Of a DNA stretch of 35,756 nucleotides, positions 7,526-16,272 are shown piece after piece (within the stretch, counting starts at the first letter, position 1; every line of letters begins with the position of its first letter). The notes beneath the pieces were generated by a model. That model was not told where the DNA came from and did not search any database. It worked only from the letters and a program-made list of their open reading frames with translations. The stretch is from IMG/VR virus record IMGVR_UViG_3300017760_000030, positions 1 through 35,756 of that record, one strand, 5' to 3'. Made by a program: the position numbers and the translations under genes. This stretch comes from a virus.

Positions 7526-10288
7526 CTATGCATCTTCTAATGCTGTAATTCTTGCTTCTAATGATTCTATTTTTGTAATAGCTTCTTTTAATGCACCTGT
7601 TAGTAATGGTACTAATTTAGCTTGGTCAATACCTTGTGGGTTAATACTTCCATCTCCATTAACACCATCTTTTTCACCACTAATTGCTTCAGGCACAACC
7701 TCAGCTACTTCGTGTGCTACAAAACCATCTAAAGTAGTATCTGTATCAACCTTAAAATTAAATCTTCTTGGTAATAATTTATTTACCCTGTCCATAGCAC
7801 CTGTCATGTCTACTACATTTTCTTTTAATCTGTAGTCTGAGCTTGTGTTAAAAGATGTAGATGTTCCATTTGTTTTGATACTACCTACTTCTCCATACCC
7901 ATTACTAAAACACACTTGACTTTCTGCTCCAGTTCCAACTCTACCAACATGGAGAGCAAAATCAGTTCCAGTTCCAGAACCTTGATAACATAATAATCTA
8001 GTTGTTTTACCATGTCTTGTAGGATTAGCGTCACCCATAGCTATAGCTTCTTGACCTGCATCACACACAAATAAATTAACGAGACTGTCACCTTCAATAC
8101 GGAAGTTTAAATCTGCACCACCATCATTAAAAACTGTTTCAGTAATATCATAAAAAGCTCTACTTGTTGTGTTACCTGCTACCATAGTTCTTACATCTAG
8201 TGAACCATATTCTGACCCATTTGTAACGTCTTCCACTACACCTAACATTTGTATGACTTCGTGTGAGTTACCAGCATCATCATCTGCTTTCCAAACAATC
8301 AAACCAATATTGTCTGCATTTGCTGGACTGCCACTATCTCTATTTAATTCTAATCTTGGGCCAGAACTTGAATCTGCATCTGTTGATTTGAGTACGAGTT
8401 GTGCAGTATTGTCAGCAGTTGTAATTGTTGCACCAGCACTTGATGTAATTGCACCATCAACTTGTAGAGTAGATGCCATATCCACAGCACCATCAATATC
8501 TACTACGTCAAGGTTAGTTGTTCCGTCTACGTCTATGTCACCAGAAATATCTAGTGCAGTACCGATTAGTGTTTGTGTAAGTGTGAGTTGTCCATTCGCA
8601 GCAATTGTAATCGCATCAGCATCTGAAGCTGAACCGATAGTTCCACCATCTTTAATTAGTATATCATCTTTGAATGTTACAATACCAGCAGATGAAATTA
8701 TCATAGCGTCTGCCGCTGATGCAGAACCTATCTGACCATCATCAGCAATTTTAATATCGTGATTAAATATAGCAGTACCTGCATCTGAACCATCAAGTGT
8801 TAACATTGTAATATCAGAACTATTATCTGTGCCCTTGAATATAATATCTGAATCATTTGCAGCAGCATCTATTGTGATATTTCCAGAAGAAGTTGTAATA
8901 TTAACAGCAGCATCACCAGCAGATATGTCATCGGCTGCACTTGATAATCCAGCTTGAAAATATGTTTTAAATGTAGCAGCACTTGTAACTTTCATTGTGC
9001 CACCATCATTGTGAATAATACCATCACCATCTGCAACCGCAGTCGTTCCTACTGTTGAATCACCATCAAGAAAGTTTATTTCTGTAGTTGTAGCTGTAAC
9101 ACCATCTAAAAGATTTAATTCTGTGGCTGTTGAGGTAACTGCTACATTTTCATTTATCTTTGGTGAAGTAAGTGTTTTATTTGTTAATGTCTGTGTTGCT
9201 GCAATACCCACAAGTGTATCTGTAACAGCAGGAAGTGTTAGTGCTGTATTTCCAGAAAAATCAGAGTGTGCAGGTGCTTTAAGTGCAGCGTAATGTGCGT
9301 TTGAAGCTTCACAATATAATCTTAGTTCTGATTGTGTTCCAGTATTTTTTAGAGCAATAACACCACCACCAACTTCAAGGTCATCTCCAATAAAAACATC
9401 ATCTGCAAAACCAGCAGAGTGTGCTATTATTGCACCAGAGGTAGAACTTGTTGAGTCTGTGTTTGATGAAAATGTTACTACACCAGCTGATGATATTGCA
9501 ATAGCATTTGTATCTGATGCAGAACCTATTTGACCATCATTTGGAATAACAATATTCCCACCAGTAGTCATTGTTCCACCACCAGTATAAGTACCAGAAA
9601 CAGTTAAATTACCACCAGAACTCAAAGACATTGTTTCTGCAGCAGCTGCTGAAGAAGCAGTATGAAAACTTAATTTTGTTGCGTTATTGGAAGAACTAAA
9701 ATCTCCCTCTGACATAGCTTTGATTGCGGCTGCTACTAAAATAGCATCAGTACCCTGTGCTTCATCTGGAGCTTGAAACTGAATATCTCCAAGAACATTT
9801 CCAGATGCAATATCTGTATCCCCAGTTTGTAATGTTAATACTGTGCCTACACCAGAGTTTCCAGTTGTACTTGTATTTTTTAATTTTAAACCTTTATCGG
9901 CATCATGTGTTAGAGTAATCTCTTTGTCTGCACCAAATGATATTACACCACTATCTTTTTGAATTGCAATATTACCACGAAAATCACCACCAGTATTTGC
10001 ACTTACCATATCTGCAAGTGTAAAAACATCTTGTACTATCACTTCTACTTCGTCATCAGCTGCTAATGCAGCTAAACTTGCAATTGTATTTGCTGTGTCT
10101 GTATTGTAGTCAGTGCCCTTTTTTAGTCTAACACCATTTAAAAAAACGTCAACGTATTCTGGGTCTTCAAATAGTAATGTTTTACCATTAGCATCTGCAC
10201 CACTAATTGAAGTTTCACTACCAGAGGCTACATAAGTAAACCTCTCCCTAATTCCAAATCCGTCTGTACTTTTTCCAATATAAGGCAT
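7526..10288 (-). CDS. Tail fibre with C-terminal S74 intramolecular chaperone (920 aa)
   Basis: The N-terminus (residues 1-95, MPYIGKSTDGFGIRERF, then 'YVDVFLNGVRLKKGTDY') is the MPYIG anchor shared with the 757-aa and the partial fibre. The middle is a long beta-repeat shaft ('DVTLT/EITLTHDAD', 'GQIGSASDTNAIAISSAG', 'NKTLTSPKINENVAVTSTAT', 'ELNLLDGVTATTTEINFLDG'). The last 104 residues are an S74 (endosialidase-type) chaperone domain: 'SDYRLKENV' starting at Ser817, 'LLPRRFNFKVD', 'DGFVAHEVAEVVPEAISGEK', 'IDQAKLVPLLTGALKEAI' and a terminal coiled coil. Known family members trimerise the fibre and then cleave themselves just before the Ser of this motif, with help from the Lys (here Lys822). 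It is the only S74 domain in the window. The gene stands alone behind a late promoter (10312-10319) and has an AAAGGA ribosome binding site. Confidence 0.93.
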   Translation of the reverse strand: MPYIGKSTDGFGIRERFTYVASGSETSISGADANGKTLLFEDPEYVDVFLNGVRLKKGTDYNTDTANTIASLAALAADDEVEVIVQDVFTLADMVSANTGGDFRGNIAIQKDSGVISFGADKEITLTHDADKGLKLKNTSTTGNSGVGTVLTLQTGDTDIASGNVLGDIQFQAPDEAQGTDAILVAAAIKAMSEGDFSSSNNATKLSFHTASSAAAAETMSLSSGGNLTVSGTYTGGGTMTTGGNIVIPNDGQIGSASDTNAIAISSAGVVTFSSNTDSTSSTSGAIIAHSAGFADDVFIGDDLEVGGGVIALKNTGTQSELRLYCEASNAHYAALKAPAHSDFSGNTALTLPAVTDTLVGIAATQTLTNKTLTSPKINENVAVTSTATELNLLDGVTATTTEINFLDGDSTVGTTAVADGDGIIHNDGGTMKVTSAATFKTYFQAGLSSAADDISAGDAAVNITTSSGNITIDAAANDSDIIFKGTDNSSDITMLTLDGSDAGTAIFNHDIKIADDGQIGSASAADAMIISSAGIVTFKDDILIKDGGTIGSASDADAITIAANGQLTLTQTLIGTALDISGDIDVDGTTNLDVVDIDGAVDMASTLQVDGAITSSAGATITTADNTAQLVLKSTDADSSSGPRLELNRDSGSPANADNIGLIVWKADDDAGNSHEVIQMLGVVEDVTNGSEYGSLDVRTMVAGNTTSRAFYDITETVFNDGGADLNFRIEGDSLVNLFVCDAGQEAIAMGDANPTRHGKTTRLLCYQGSGTGTDFALHVGRVGTGAESQVCFSNGYGEVGSIKTNGTSTSFNTSSDYRLKENVVDMTGAMDRVNKLLPRRFNFKVDTDTTLDGFVAHEVAEVVPEAISGEKDGVNGDGSINPQGIDQAKLVPLLTGALKEAITKIESLEARITALEDA

Positions 10289-10311
10289 GTTTTAATCCTT
10301 TGCGTTATTCT

Positions 10312-10319
10312 TATTTATA
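10312..10319 (-). promoter_or_regulatory. T4-type late promoter
   Basis: Exact TATAAATA on the minus strand, 23 nt before the ATG at 10288 and 6 nt past the stop of the 827-aa gene. It drives the S74 fibre gene. Confidence 0.87.
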
Positions 10320-10325
10320 ATACTT

Positions 10326-12809
10326 CTACCTAGCATTAGCATACTTAAATGGTGCTTCAGCAAATGCCATGTATGTGTATGTACTACCATCAATATTATT
10401 ATCAGTTCCATTGTTTCGTATTTTAAAACCATTACTTACAAAGTCTACATCAAGGTCTGGACTAGTAGTACCCTCAGCATCATTTGTGTTAGGTCTAAGC
10501 CAAGCATCACTTGGATTAAAAGTTTGACGTACACTATCTTGTATTACCCAATTACTAGTGTCGTTAGTTCTTTTGGTCATAATAAAAGCAGGCCTAAATC
10601 CAGTAAAGACAAACGTACCATTATTATTACCATTTCCAGTATAGCTGCCAAACTTTGAGTAGCCTTCTACCTCTGCGAAACAATAAGCAACAAAAGTTTG
10701 ATTATAATTTGAAAGATTACTTGTGCCAATACTGAAAACCGAAGATGTTGGTGCAGTATTATTCCACATAGTAGATGAAAGTTGTCTACCTACAGTTGTG
10801 TCTAGTCTAGTAAAATAATTTTGTGGTGAAGATGCATCAGTACCTTTATTATATACTGCCCAATTAGGAGTTCCAAATGCTTCTCTTCTTTTTACAATAT
10901 ACATTGCAGGAACAGCACCTAATCCATGACCTATTGTATCAGTTGCACCTGCTCTACCAGTATAAGTAACAATGCTAAACCCTGCTGTTGTGTTTGCTTG
11001 TACTGTACTTGTTATAGAACCATCTGAATTGCTTGAGGTTGTGCCACCATTTGCTTTCCAGTTCCAAATAACTCCATTTGAACCTGCTTCATTTAAGAAA
11101 GCATTAGTACCTATTACTAAATTCCCATTAGTATTAAAACTAGTAACGCCTTCTGTACTTGTTTGTTCTGTTCCTGCTACGTTAGATTGTAAATATTTGT
11201 GTACACCTCTTGAGCTATCATATAGTTGATGTCCATAACCACTTTGATTTCTAACTTTAAACCAAGTCCAATCAGGTGGAAACCCTATGTTAAAAGTTCT
11301 TGTTGCATCATCATTACCACTATAAATAACTGTATTAAAATGGTCATCAGATTGTGTAGCAGAGTCAGGCCCTATAGTTGGCTTTGGAAGATTAGCTGAG
11401 CACATTGCTAAAAAACCTGATGGGGGTGCATAATAAAAGTCACCTATACCATTTCCATCTGTGTTGCCTTGTGCTGTTTTTGCTCCTGCAAAAGAACTAT
11501 CTTGCCCAAAGTTATAAACACCAACTAATGTTCCACTATTATTACCATTTTGTGTCCAAGCATGAACTTCTCCTGTTGCTAGGTTTGCATCAGTAATAGT
11601 TCCTTGATCTGCATTATTTTTAAAAAATGTTACTTGATTATCATCCATATTTAATGCAACACCAATAATATCATCATCAGTATAAGTTGCACCATAACTT
11701 GATTCAGTTGCTCCACTAGCCATTATACCAATGCCTTTGTTTCCATTTCTATTATAGTAAACAGCATAATGTTCTGCTCTTGATCCATGTGTAACAACAC
11801 CACTTACCGAAACAGAGTTTACTGTATTAGAAGTGTTTATAATTTCCCAATACCACTTACCAGAAGTTACTGCAATAGTACCAAAAACATTTCTAGTACC
11901 ACTAAATTTTAAATTACCTTCTGATTGTGTCATTAAAGCTTGATTAGAGTCGGCAAATTTCTTTGCATTTTCTAAAGGATTAAGGGTGCAGAAGTTATTC
12001 TCTGGATTATCAGGTAATGCAGAATGGTTTGATAATGCTGTACTATAAGCATGAAAGTGATTTGAATTTACACTTGATGCACCTACACTATTAGCATTTA
12101 CAGTTCCACTTGTAGATGCTCCATCTGTGTCTGTTCCATTAAACAACATTCTAAAACCATTTGTTCCATAAGTTATTGCAGAAGTGTCAATCTTTATAGG
12201 AATCCAAACGCCATTATTAAATTCACCAAAAGAGGTATAAGGAACTAAACTGCCATCTATAAAATTTAAATCACATAAATAACCATCTAATTCATAACCA
12301 CCAAAGTGTGTTAAGCCACCAACTGTTTGGTCAACTGTATTACTAAAAGCATAGTTTTGGTCAGCAGGGTAGCTTCCATATGTAACAGTTTTAGTTTGCT
12401 CAACTCCATTTACCCAAAATCTAAGTCTGCTAGTAGTTGTGCTGTTTGCAACATCAAAATGTGCAACAATATGATACCAAGCAGAAACATCTCTAAATTT
12501 CATATCTGTGGCAACACTATATGCATTACCCAAAGTATACTCAAGCCTATCATCACTTCTAAAATAAAAAAAATCTGAATATGAAGAAGCAAAAGCACCT
12601 AATATAACTTGACTTCCATCACTCGGTGTACATCTTTTAACCCAACAAGCTATAGTATGTTTTTTTCTATCGCCTGCTGAACTTGGGTCTCTATTAATTT
12701 CTGTATTACTGCCAAGTCCTCTCCTAAATCTCATAGAAGTAGAAGTTGCACCATTATAGAATCCAGATGCTCCAAAAAATCCTGCTGGGTGGTCTCCAAA
12801 ATTACTCAT
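10326..12809 (-). CDS. LamG / SPRY-like / DUF7483 adhesin (827 aa)
   Basis: Paralogue of the 876-aa adhesin, with the same three modules in the same order. Residues about 45-205 are LamG-like ('HTIACWVKRCT', 'SAWYHIVAHFDVAN', 'RLRFWVNGVEQTK', 'YLCDLNFIDGSLV'). Residues about 285-425 are SPRY-like ('SGKWYWEIINTSN', 'DIIGVALNMDDNQVTFFKNN'). The rest is the DUF7483-type region ('PPDWTWFKVRNQSG', 'VIWNWKANGGT', 'TAGFSIVTYTGR', 'YCFAEVEGYSKFGSYTG', ending YMAFAEAPFKYANAR). Linkers such as 'PENNFCTLN' and 'FYYAPPSGFLAMCSANLP' are almost identical in the two proteins, while the predicted binding modules differ more. It follows the 757-aa fibre by 9 nt (AAGGAT ribosome binding site) in the same late unit. 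The likely role is host surface binding at the fibre tip; this is inferred from domains and context. Confidence 0.9.
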   Translation of the reverse strand: MSNFGDHPAGFFGASGFYNGATSTSMRFRRGLGSNTEINRDPSSAGDRKKHTIACWVKRCTPSDGSQVILGAFASSYSDFFYFRSDDRLEYTLGNAYSVATDMKFRDVSAWYHIVAHFDVANSTTTSRLRFWVNGVEQTKTVTYGSYPADQNYAFSNTVDQTVGGLTHFGGYELDGYLCDLNFIDGSLVPYTSFGEFNNGVWIPIKIDTSAITYGTNGFRMLFNGTDTDGASTSGTVNANSVGASSVNSNHFHAYSTALSNHSALPDNPENNFCTLNPLENAKKFADSNQALMTQSEGNLKFSGTRNVFGTIAVTSGKWYWEIINTSNTVNSVSVSGVVTHGSRAEHYAVYYNRNGNKGIGIMASGATESSYGATYTDDDIIGVALNMDDNQVTFFKNNADQGTITDANLATGEVHAWTQNGNNSGTLVGVYNFGQDSSFAGAKTAQGNTDGNGIGDFYYAPPSGFLAMCSANLPKPTIGPDSATQSDDHFNTVIYSGNDDATRTFNIGFPPDWTWFKVRNQSGYGHQLYDSSRGVHKYLQSNVAGTEQTSTEGVTSFNTNGNLVIGTNAFLNEAGSNGVIWNWKANGGTTSSNSDGSITSTVQANTTAGFSIVTYTGRAGATDTIGHGLGAVPAMYIVKRREAFGTPNWAVYNKGTDASSPQNYFTRLDTTVGRQLSSTMWNNTAPTSSVFSIGTSNLSNYNQTFVAYCFAEVEGYSKFGSYTGNGNNNGTFVFTGFRPAFIMTKRTNDTSNWVIQDSVRQTFNPSDAWLRPNTNDAEGTTSPDLDVDFVSNGFKIRNNGTDNNIDGSTYTYMAFAEAPFKYANAR

Positions 12810-12818
12810 CTTATATCC

Positions 12819-15092
12819 TTATGCGAAAGCAAGTGATGGATTTCCAAGAAGTATAACGCCATCTGCCTGAACGACATATGGAATAAGGTCAATTGCATTT
12901 GCAGCAGTTGAAAGAGTATATGCAGCATCTCCAACTGTAACGTATTGTGTTCCTATCGACAATGTTCTACTTCCAGTACCATCTTGTTTAATTACTATAA
13001 ATCCAGACTGACCGACAGTTTCAGTTGTTGGGTTAATTAAAGTTACGTTACCAGTAAAGGTTAGTAAAAAGTTTTGATATGTTGCAAAGTCTAGTGCTAC
13101 TGAATCGCCTGTTTTATTTGCAGTTTCTACTGAACCAAGAACTGATTTACCAAATGTAACATTAGCTCCACCAATTATTAATCTATCAGTACCATCTTCG
13201 TCATACTCGATTGTTGCATCTTGGTCACTACCAAGTTTGATTGCTTTATCGTCTGCGATAAATACATCACCAAACTCCAAACTGGTACTACCCAAATCAG
13301 CTCCACCAGAAGCGTCTGGAACAAATGCTGTAGTTGCTGTAATCGTTGTACCTTGTATTGTACCAGACACATCTAAGTTTGCATTGACATCTACTAATGT
13401 GGCATTTAGTTCTATTTCATCTGTGGCATTAATATCTAAAACAGTTGCACTTGGTGCGGTTATATTTTGACTTGCATCATTAAATTGTAATTGACTTGTT
13501 CCATTTAAGAGAATACCAGTATCTGCAACATGAGTAAGTGTTACATCTTGGTCGTTTCCTAATGAAATAACAGCACCATCTGCTAAAAATAAATCAGAAA
13601 ATTCTAAACTTGTTGTTCCTAATGCTGCACCATCAGCTGCATCTGGAACAAACGCTGTTGTTGCAGTTATTGTTGTACCTTGAACTGTTCCTGCACCAGT
13701 AAGTGAGCCAGACACTTCTACATTACCATTGATATCAATAGTAGTTGCGTTCAATTCTAATTCTGTATCTGATACTAAATCAAGAACACCATCAGCTGAT
13801 TGATGAATATACGTTCCAGAGTCACCAAATTGCAATTGTCTAGAACCATTTAAAAGAATACCTGTGTCTGCTACATGGGTAAGAGTTACATCTTGGTCTG
13901 CACCTAAATTAATAACTGCACCATCTGCAAGAAATAAATCAGAGAACTCTAAAGAAGTAGTTCCTAATGCAGCTCCGTCAGAAGCATCTGGAACAAAGGC
14001 AGTTGTTGCAGTTATTGTTGTACCTTGTATTGTACCACTTGATGTAATGTTGCCAGAACCAATAGTTCCGATTGTTGCAATGTTTTTACTTCCATCAAGA
14101 ACTACTGCCTTATTTGCAGCTGCAGTTCCAGCAGTAATACCATCAAGCATTTCCATTTCTGCTTCTGTTAATACTGCACTACCAATACCAATAGAAGTTA
14201 CAGCAGTTAGTGTTCCACCTAAAGTTGTATTCTGTGATGCATCAATTGTCATTGCAGTTGTACCACCAGTTTGAATAGTTATAACATCTGAACCAGAGAA
14301 AGCAATACTTGTGTTTGAATCTGCATCCCCTGCAATAGTATCCAAACTCAAAATACCAACATCTGTTACATTTTGTTCACTAAAACTTACTGTACCAGTT
14401 ACATCTAGATTCCCACCTATAGCCACATCTCCAGTTACAGTTAAATTACCACCAGAACTTAAAGACATTTTTTCTGTAGCAGCTGCAGAAGAAGCTGTTT
14501 TGAAACTTAATTTCGTTGCATTACTTGAAGAACTGAAATCACCCTCTGATACTGCCTCTATACCTGCAGCAACAAGAATTGCATCTGTACCAGTGCCCTC
14601 ATCTGGTGCTTGGAAATTAATAACTCCAAGTTTATCACTTGCAGCAATATCAGTTTCACCAGTTTGTAAAACTAGAGTAAATGGTTTATCATCAGTTGTA
14701 TTTGTATTTTTAAATGCTAGTCCACTATCAGCAACATGAGTAACAGTAATTTCTTTATCAATACCAAAAGTTATTTTATTGGCATCACCAGTTATATTAA
14801 AATCTCTTGCACCATGATCTGAACCAGCTTTAATTGTTTGTAATGCACCAGCTTGATGGACAACATATATTACCTCTCCGTTAGCAGGAGTTCCAGTAAA
14901 TGCTAGTGTAGTTCCAGAAACAGTATATGCACTTCCTGGCTGTTGTCTTACATTTCCTACAAATACCTCTAAATCATTTTCGTGATGTGCATTTCTTGAT
15001 AAAGTAAAATTAGTATTACTACCATCCCCAGTAAAGCTATCCCTTACTGTGGAAGCATAATTAGTAGCAAGACTTGTTCCTACATATGGCAT
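12819..15092 (-). CDS. Repeat-built tail fibre protein with MPYIG-type anchor (757 aa)
   Basis: Residues 1-95 form the anchor (MPYVGTSLATNYAST, 'FTGDGSNTNFTLSRNAHHEN', 'VFVGNVRQQ', 'VIYVVHQAGALQTIKAG'). The shaft from about 95 to 655 repeats 'DVTLTHVADTGILLNGTSQ', 'LQFNDASQNITAPSATVL', 'GTIQGTTITATTAFVPDA' and 'GAALGTTSLEFSDLFLADG' several times. The last 100 residues ('VALDFATYQNFLLTFTGNV', 'GQSGFIVIKQDGTGSRTLS', 'LSTAANAIDLIPYVV') match the C-terminus of the 564-aa fibre. An internal 'AVLTEAEMEMLDGITAGTAA' segment also has a near-identical partner there. The gene lies between the 108-aa protein and the 827-aa adhesin, with gaps of 9 nt on each side and an AGGAG ribosome binding site. It probably forms the shaft that carries the LamG adhesin. 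Confidence 0.9.
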   Translation of the reverse strand: MPYVGTSLATNYASTVRDSFTGDGSNTNFTLSRNAHHENDLEVFVGNVRQQPGSAYTVSGTTLAFTGTPANGEVIYVVHQAGALQTIKAGSDHGARDFNITGDANKITFGIDKEITVTHVADSGLAFKNTNTTDDKPFTLVLQTGETDIAASDKLGVINFQAPDEGTGTDAILVAAGIEAVSEGDFSSSSNATKLSFKTASSAAATEKMSLSSGGNLTVTGDVAIGGNLDVTGTVSFSEQNVTDVGILSLDTIAGDADSNTSIAFSGSDVITIQTGGTTAMTIDASQNTTLGGTLTAVTSIGIGSAVLTEAEMEMLDGITAGTAAANKAVVLDGSKNIATIGTIGSGNITSSGTIQGTTITATTAFVPDASDGAALGTTSLEFSDLFLADGAVINLGADQDVTLTHVADTGILLNGSRQLQFGDSGTYIHQSADGVLDLVSDTELELNATTIDINGNVEVSGSLTGAGTVQGTTITATTAFVPDAADGAALGTTSLEFSDLFLADGAVISLGNDQDVTLTHVADTGILLNGTSQLQFNDASQNITAPSATVLDINATDEIELNATLVDVNANLDVSGTIQGTTITATTAFVPDASGGADLGSTSLEFGDVFIADDKAIKLGSDQDATIEYDEDGTDRLIIGGANVTFGKSVLGSVETANKTGDSVALDFATYQNFLLTFTGNVTLINPTTETVGQSGFIVIKQDGTGSRTLSIGTQYVTVGDAAYTLSTAANAIDLIPYVVQADGVILLGNPSLAFA
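13459..13535. repeat. 77-bp perfect direct repeat, copy B
   Basis: Identical over 77 bases to 6065-6141, in the same orientation, 7.4 kb apart. It lies inside the shaft of the 757-aa fibre gene. Unequal recombination between the copies would fuse the two fibre genes in frame and delete the region between them. Confidence 0.93.
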
Positions 15093-15101
15093 TAATTACT
15101 C

Positions 15102-15428
15102 CTATTCACTAATTGTGTCAACTCTTGATAACCACACATCAGCTGAACTAGCTGTATCTGATTGAACCTTTAATGCATCCCCAGATTGTAAAACAAATTT
15201 TGCACCACCATCTAATATTTGTATTGCTGATGAAGCTGGAACAGGAGCATCTTTTACAAGATAATGGTCTGCACTACTAACAGTTACAAATACACTTATT
15301 TTAATTTGTGATGTAGTTACATTAGCTACATTAATTCCTACTACGGCATCATCACTATCTGCAGTAAAAATTGTTGATGCAGATGTTCCTACATTCCTTG
15401 CAATATTTCGTTCAAAATCTTGTGCCAT
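15102..15428 (-). CDS. Small virion-associated protein (108 aa)
   Basis: This 108-residue protein has no membrane segment or signal. It begins MAQDFERNIARNVGTS and carries strands 'VVGINVANVTTSQIKISVFV', 'PVPASSAIQILDGG', 'KFVLQSGDALKVQSD' and 'DVWLSRVDTISE'. A 'GD' turn after a hydrophobic strand and a closing Ser-rich strand are features of short structural proteins encoded beside fibre genes in marine myophages. It is paralogous to the 125-aa protein at 358-735 (see that entry). It opens a late unit (promoter 15445-15452, AAAGGA ribosome binding site) that also contains the 757-aa fibre and the 827-aa adhesin. A structural or adaptor role is inferred; no enzyme motif is visible. Confidence 0.83.
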   Translation of the reverse strand: MAQDFERNIARNVGTSASTIFTADSDDAVVGINVANVTTSQIKISVFVTVSSADHYLVKDAPVPASSAIQILDGGAKFVLQSGDALKVQSDTASSADVWLSRVDTISE

Positions 15429-15444
15429 GTTTTTTCCTTTATAC

Positions 15445-15452
15445 TATTTATA
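15445..15452 (-). promoter_or_regulatory. T4-type late promoter
   Basis: Exact TATAAATA on the minus strand, 16 nt before the ATG at 15428. It overlaps the TAA stop (15448-15450) of the 198-aa gene, so the stop codon is part of the promoter. It drives the 108-aa, 757-aa and 827-aa genes. Confidence 0.87.
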
Positions 15453-16044
15453 ATGCAACTGCCATGGCGGTTGCTAATCCTGTAGACGCAGACAGATTAA
15501 TTTGAGCTGCTGTTTTTGTAATTGCTGTTCCCCCTAGTGAGAGTGTTCCAGTTATATTTAAGTTATCACCAATTGTAACCTCTGAAGTTGTGTGTCCAAT
15601 TGTTACTGCAATCCCAGAGGTTGCTGTTGCTATTCTTAATGCACCAACATTATTATCAATAAATGAATTACTACCATCATGGTATAGTTGCATATCTTGA
15701 CTAGCACCAAATTGCAAACGAGCATCAGCACTACTTGAACTATCTCCAAAAGACAAAGATGTGTTTGCCCCATCTATAGTTGTTCCAGTCATAAGAACAG
15801 TACCAGTTGCATCTGGAAATGTGATAGTCCGATCAGCAGTAGGGTCTGTAACTGTTATAAGAGTTTCAAAATTATCATTTGTTGCACCCTCAAAAGTAAG
15901 ACCACCATCTTCTTTAATTTCGATATTACTGAAACTAGCAGCACCAGATTCCAAACCCTTTACGTCTGAAACTAAATTATTAAATTCAACTCTGAACTGT
16001 TCTAGAGTTGCTGAGGTTGTAACTTCTGAAGATGATATCGTCAT
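15448..16044 (-). CDS. Short fibre-like structural protein (198 aa)
   Basis: The N-terminus has a predicted helix with coiled-coil character ('SATLEQFRVEFNNLVSDVK'). Fibre-type beta repeats follow: 'NIEIKEDGGLTFEGATND', 'DPTADRTITFPDATGTVLMT', 'ARLQFGASQDMQLYHDGSN' and 'GVTIGDNLNITGTLSLGG'. The 'DRTITFPDATGTV' and 'LYHDGSNSFI' strings are widespread in marine phage fibre proteins. The C-terminus 'INLSASTGLATAMAVAL' recalls the end of the 412-aa fibre. Its start overlaps the stop of the 75-aa gene by one base (TAATG), placing it at the end of the gp8 unit. A trimeric helix-plus-fibre linker between baseplate and long fibres would fit the position; this is inference. Confidence 0.85.
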   Translation of the reverse strand: MTISSSEVTTSATLEQFRVEFNNLVSDVKGLESGAASFSNIEIKEDGGLTFEGATNDNFETLITVTDPTADRTITFPDATGTVLMTGTTIDGANTSLSFGDSSSSADARLQFGASQDMQLYHDGSNSFIDNNVGALRIATATSGIAVTIGHTTSEVTIGDNLNITGTLSLGGTAITKTAAQINLSASTGLATAMAVAL

Positions 16045-16271
16045 TATTTTCTATCCAATAAAATTGTTAACATATCTTTAATTTCGTGTATTTCACACTT
16101 TAAAGTATTTATCTCTCTTGTTGCACTACGAATCTCATCTCTTTGTTTTTGTGCTTCTGCAGCTCGTCTTTTCGCCATTTCATAAGCACTACGATTACGA
16201 TTTATAATAGCACCAGAGTTTGTATCTCTTGCTAAATCATTATGTCCTTTTACTTTTAAAAATTCTGTCAT
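16044..16271 (-). CDS. Small coiled-coil protein (75 aa)
   Basis: This 75-residue protein starts MTEFLKVKGHNDLARDTNSG, followed by 'AIINRNRSAYEMAKRR' and a long charged helix to the end (AEAQKQRDEIRSATREINTL, then CEIHEIKDMLTILLDRK). The helix has hydrophobic residues spaced as in a coiled coil. The 'FLKVKGH..L.RD..S.AIIN' start is the pattern of small conserved proteins of T4-like marine phages found at this same position after the DUF4815 gene. It lies 1 nt after the 2159-aa gene and overlaps the next start (TAATG). The function is unknown; a chaperone or structural linker for the baseplate is possible. Confidence 0.85.
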   Translation of the reverse strand: MTEFLKVKGHNDLARDTNSGAIINRNRSAYEMAKRRAAEAQKQRDEIRSATREINTLKCEIHEIKDMLTILLDRK

Positions 16272-16272
16272 T

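Noticed and set aside
13178-13372. Minus-strand open frames within larger genes (13178-13372, 17016-17210, 21105-21314, 23885-24118)
   Set aside because: They are out-of-frame shadows inside long genes with clear domains, and their products are Leu/Gln-rich and low in complexity.
2882-15092. Diversity-generating retroelement acting on the adhesins
   Set aside because: No reverse transcriptase gene or template/variable repeat pair with adenine-specific differences is visible; the repeats found are shaft modules in fibres. The element could be outside the window.
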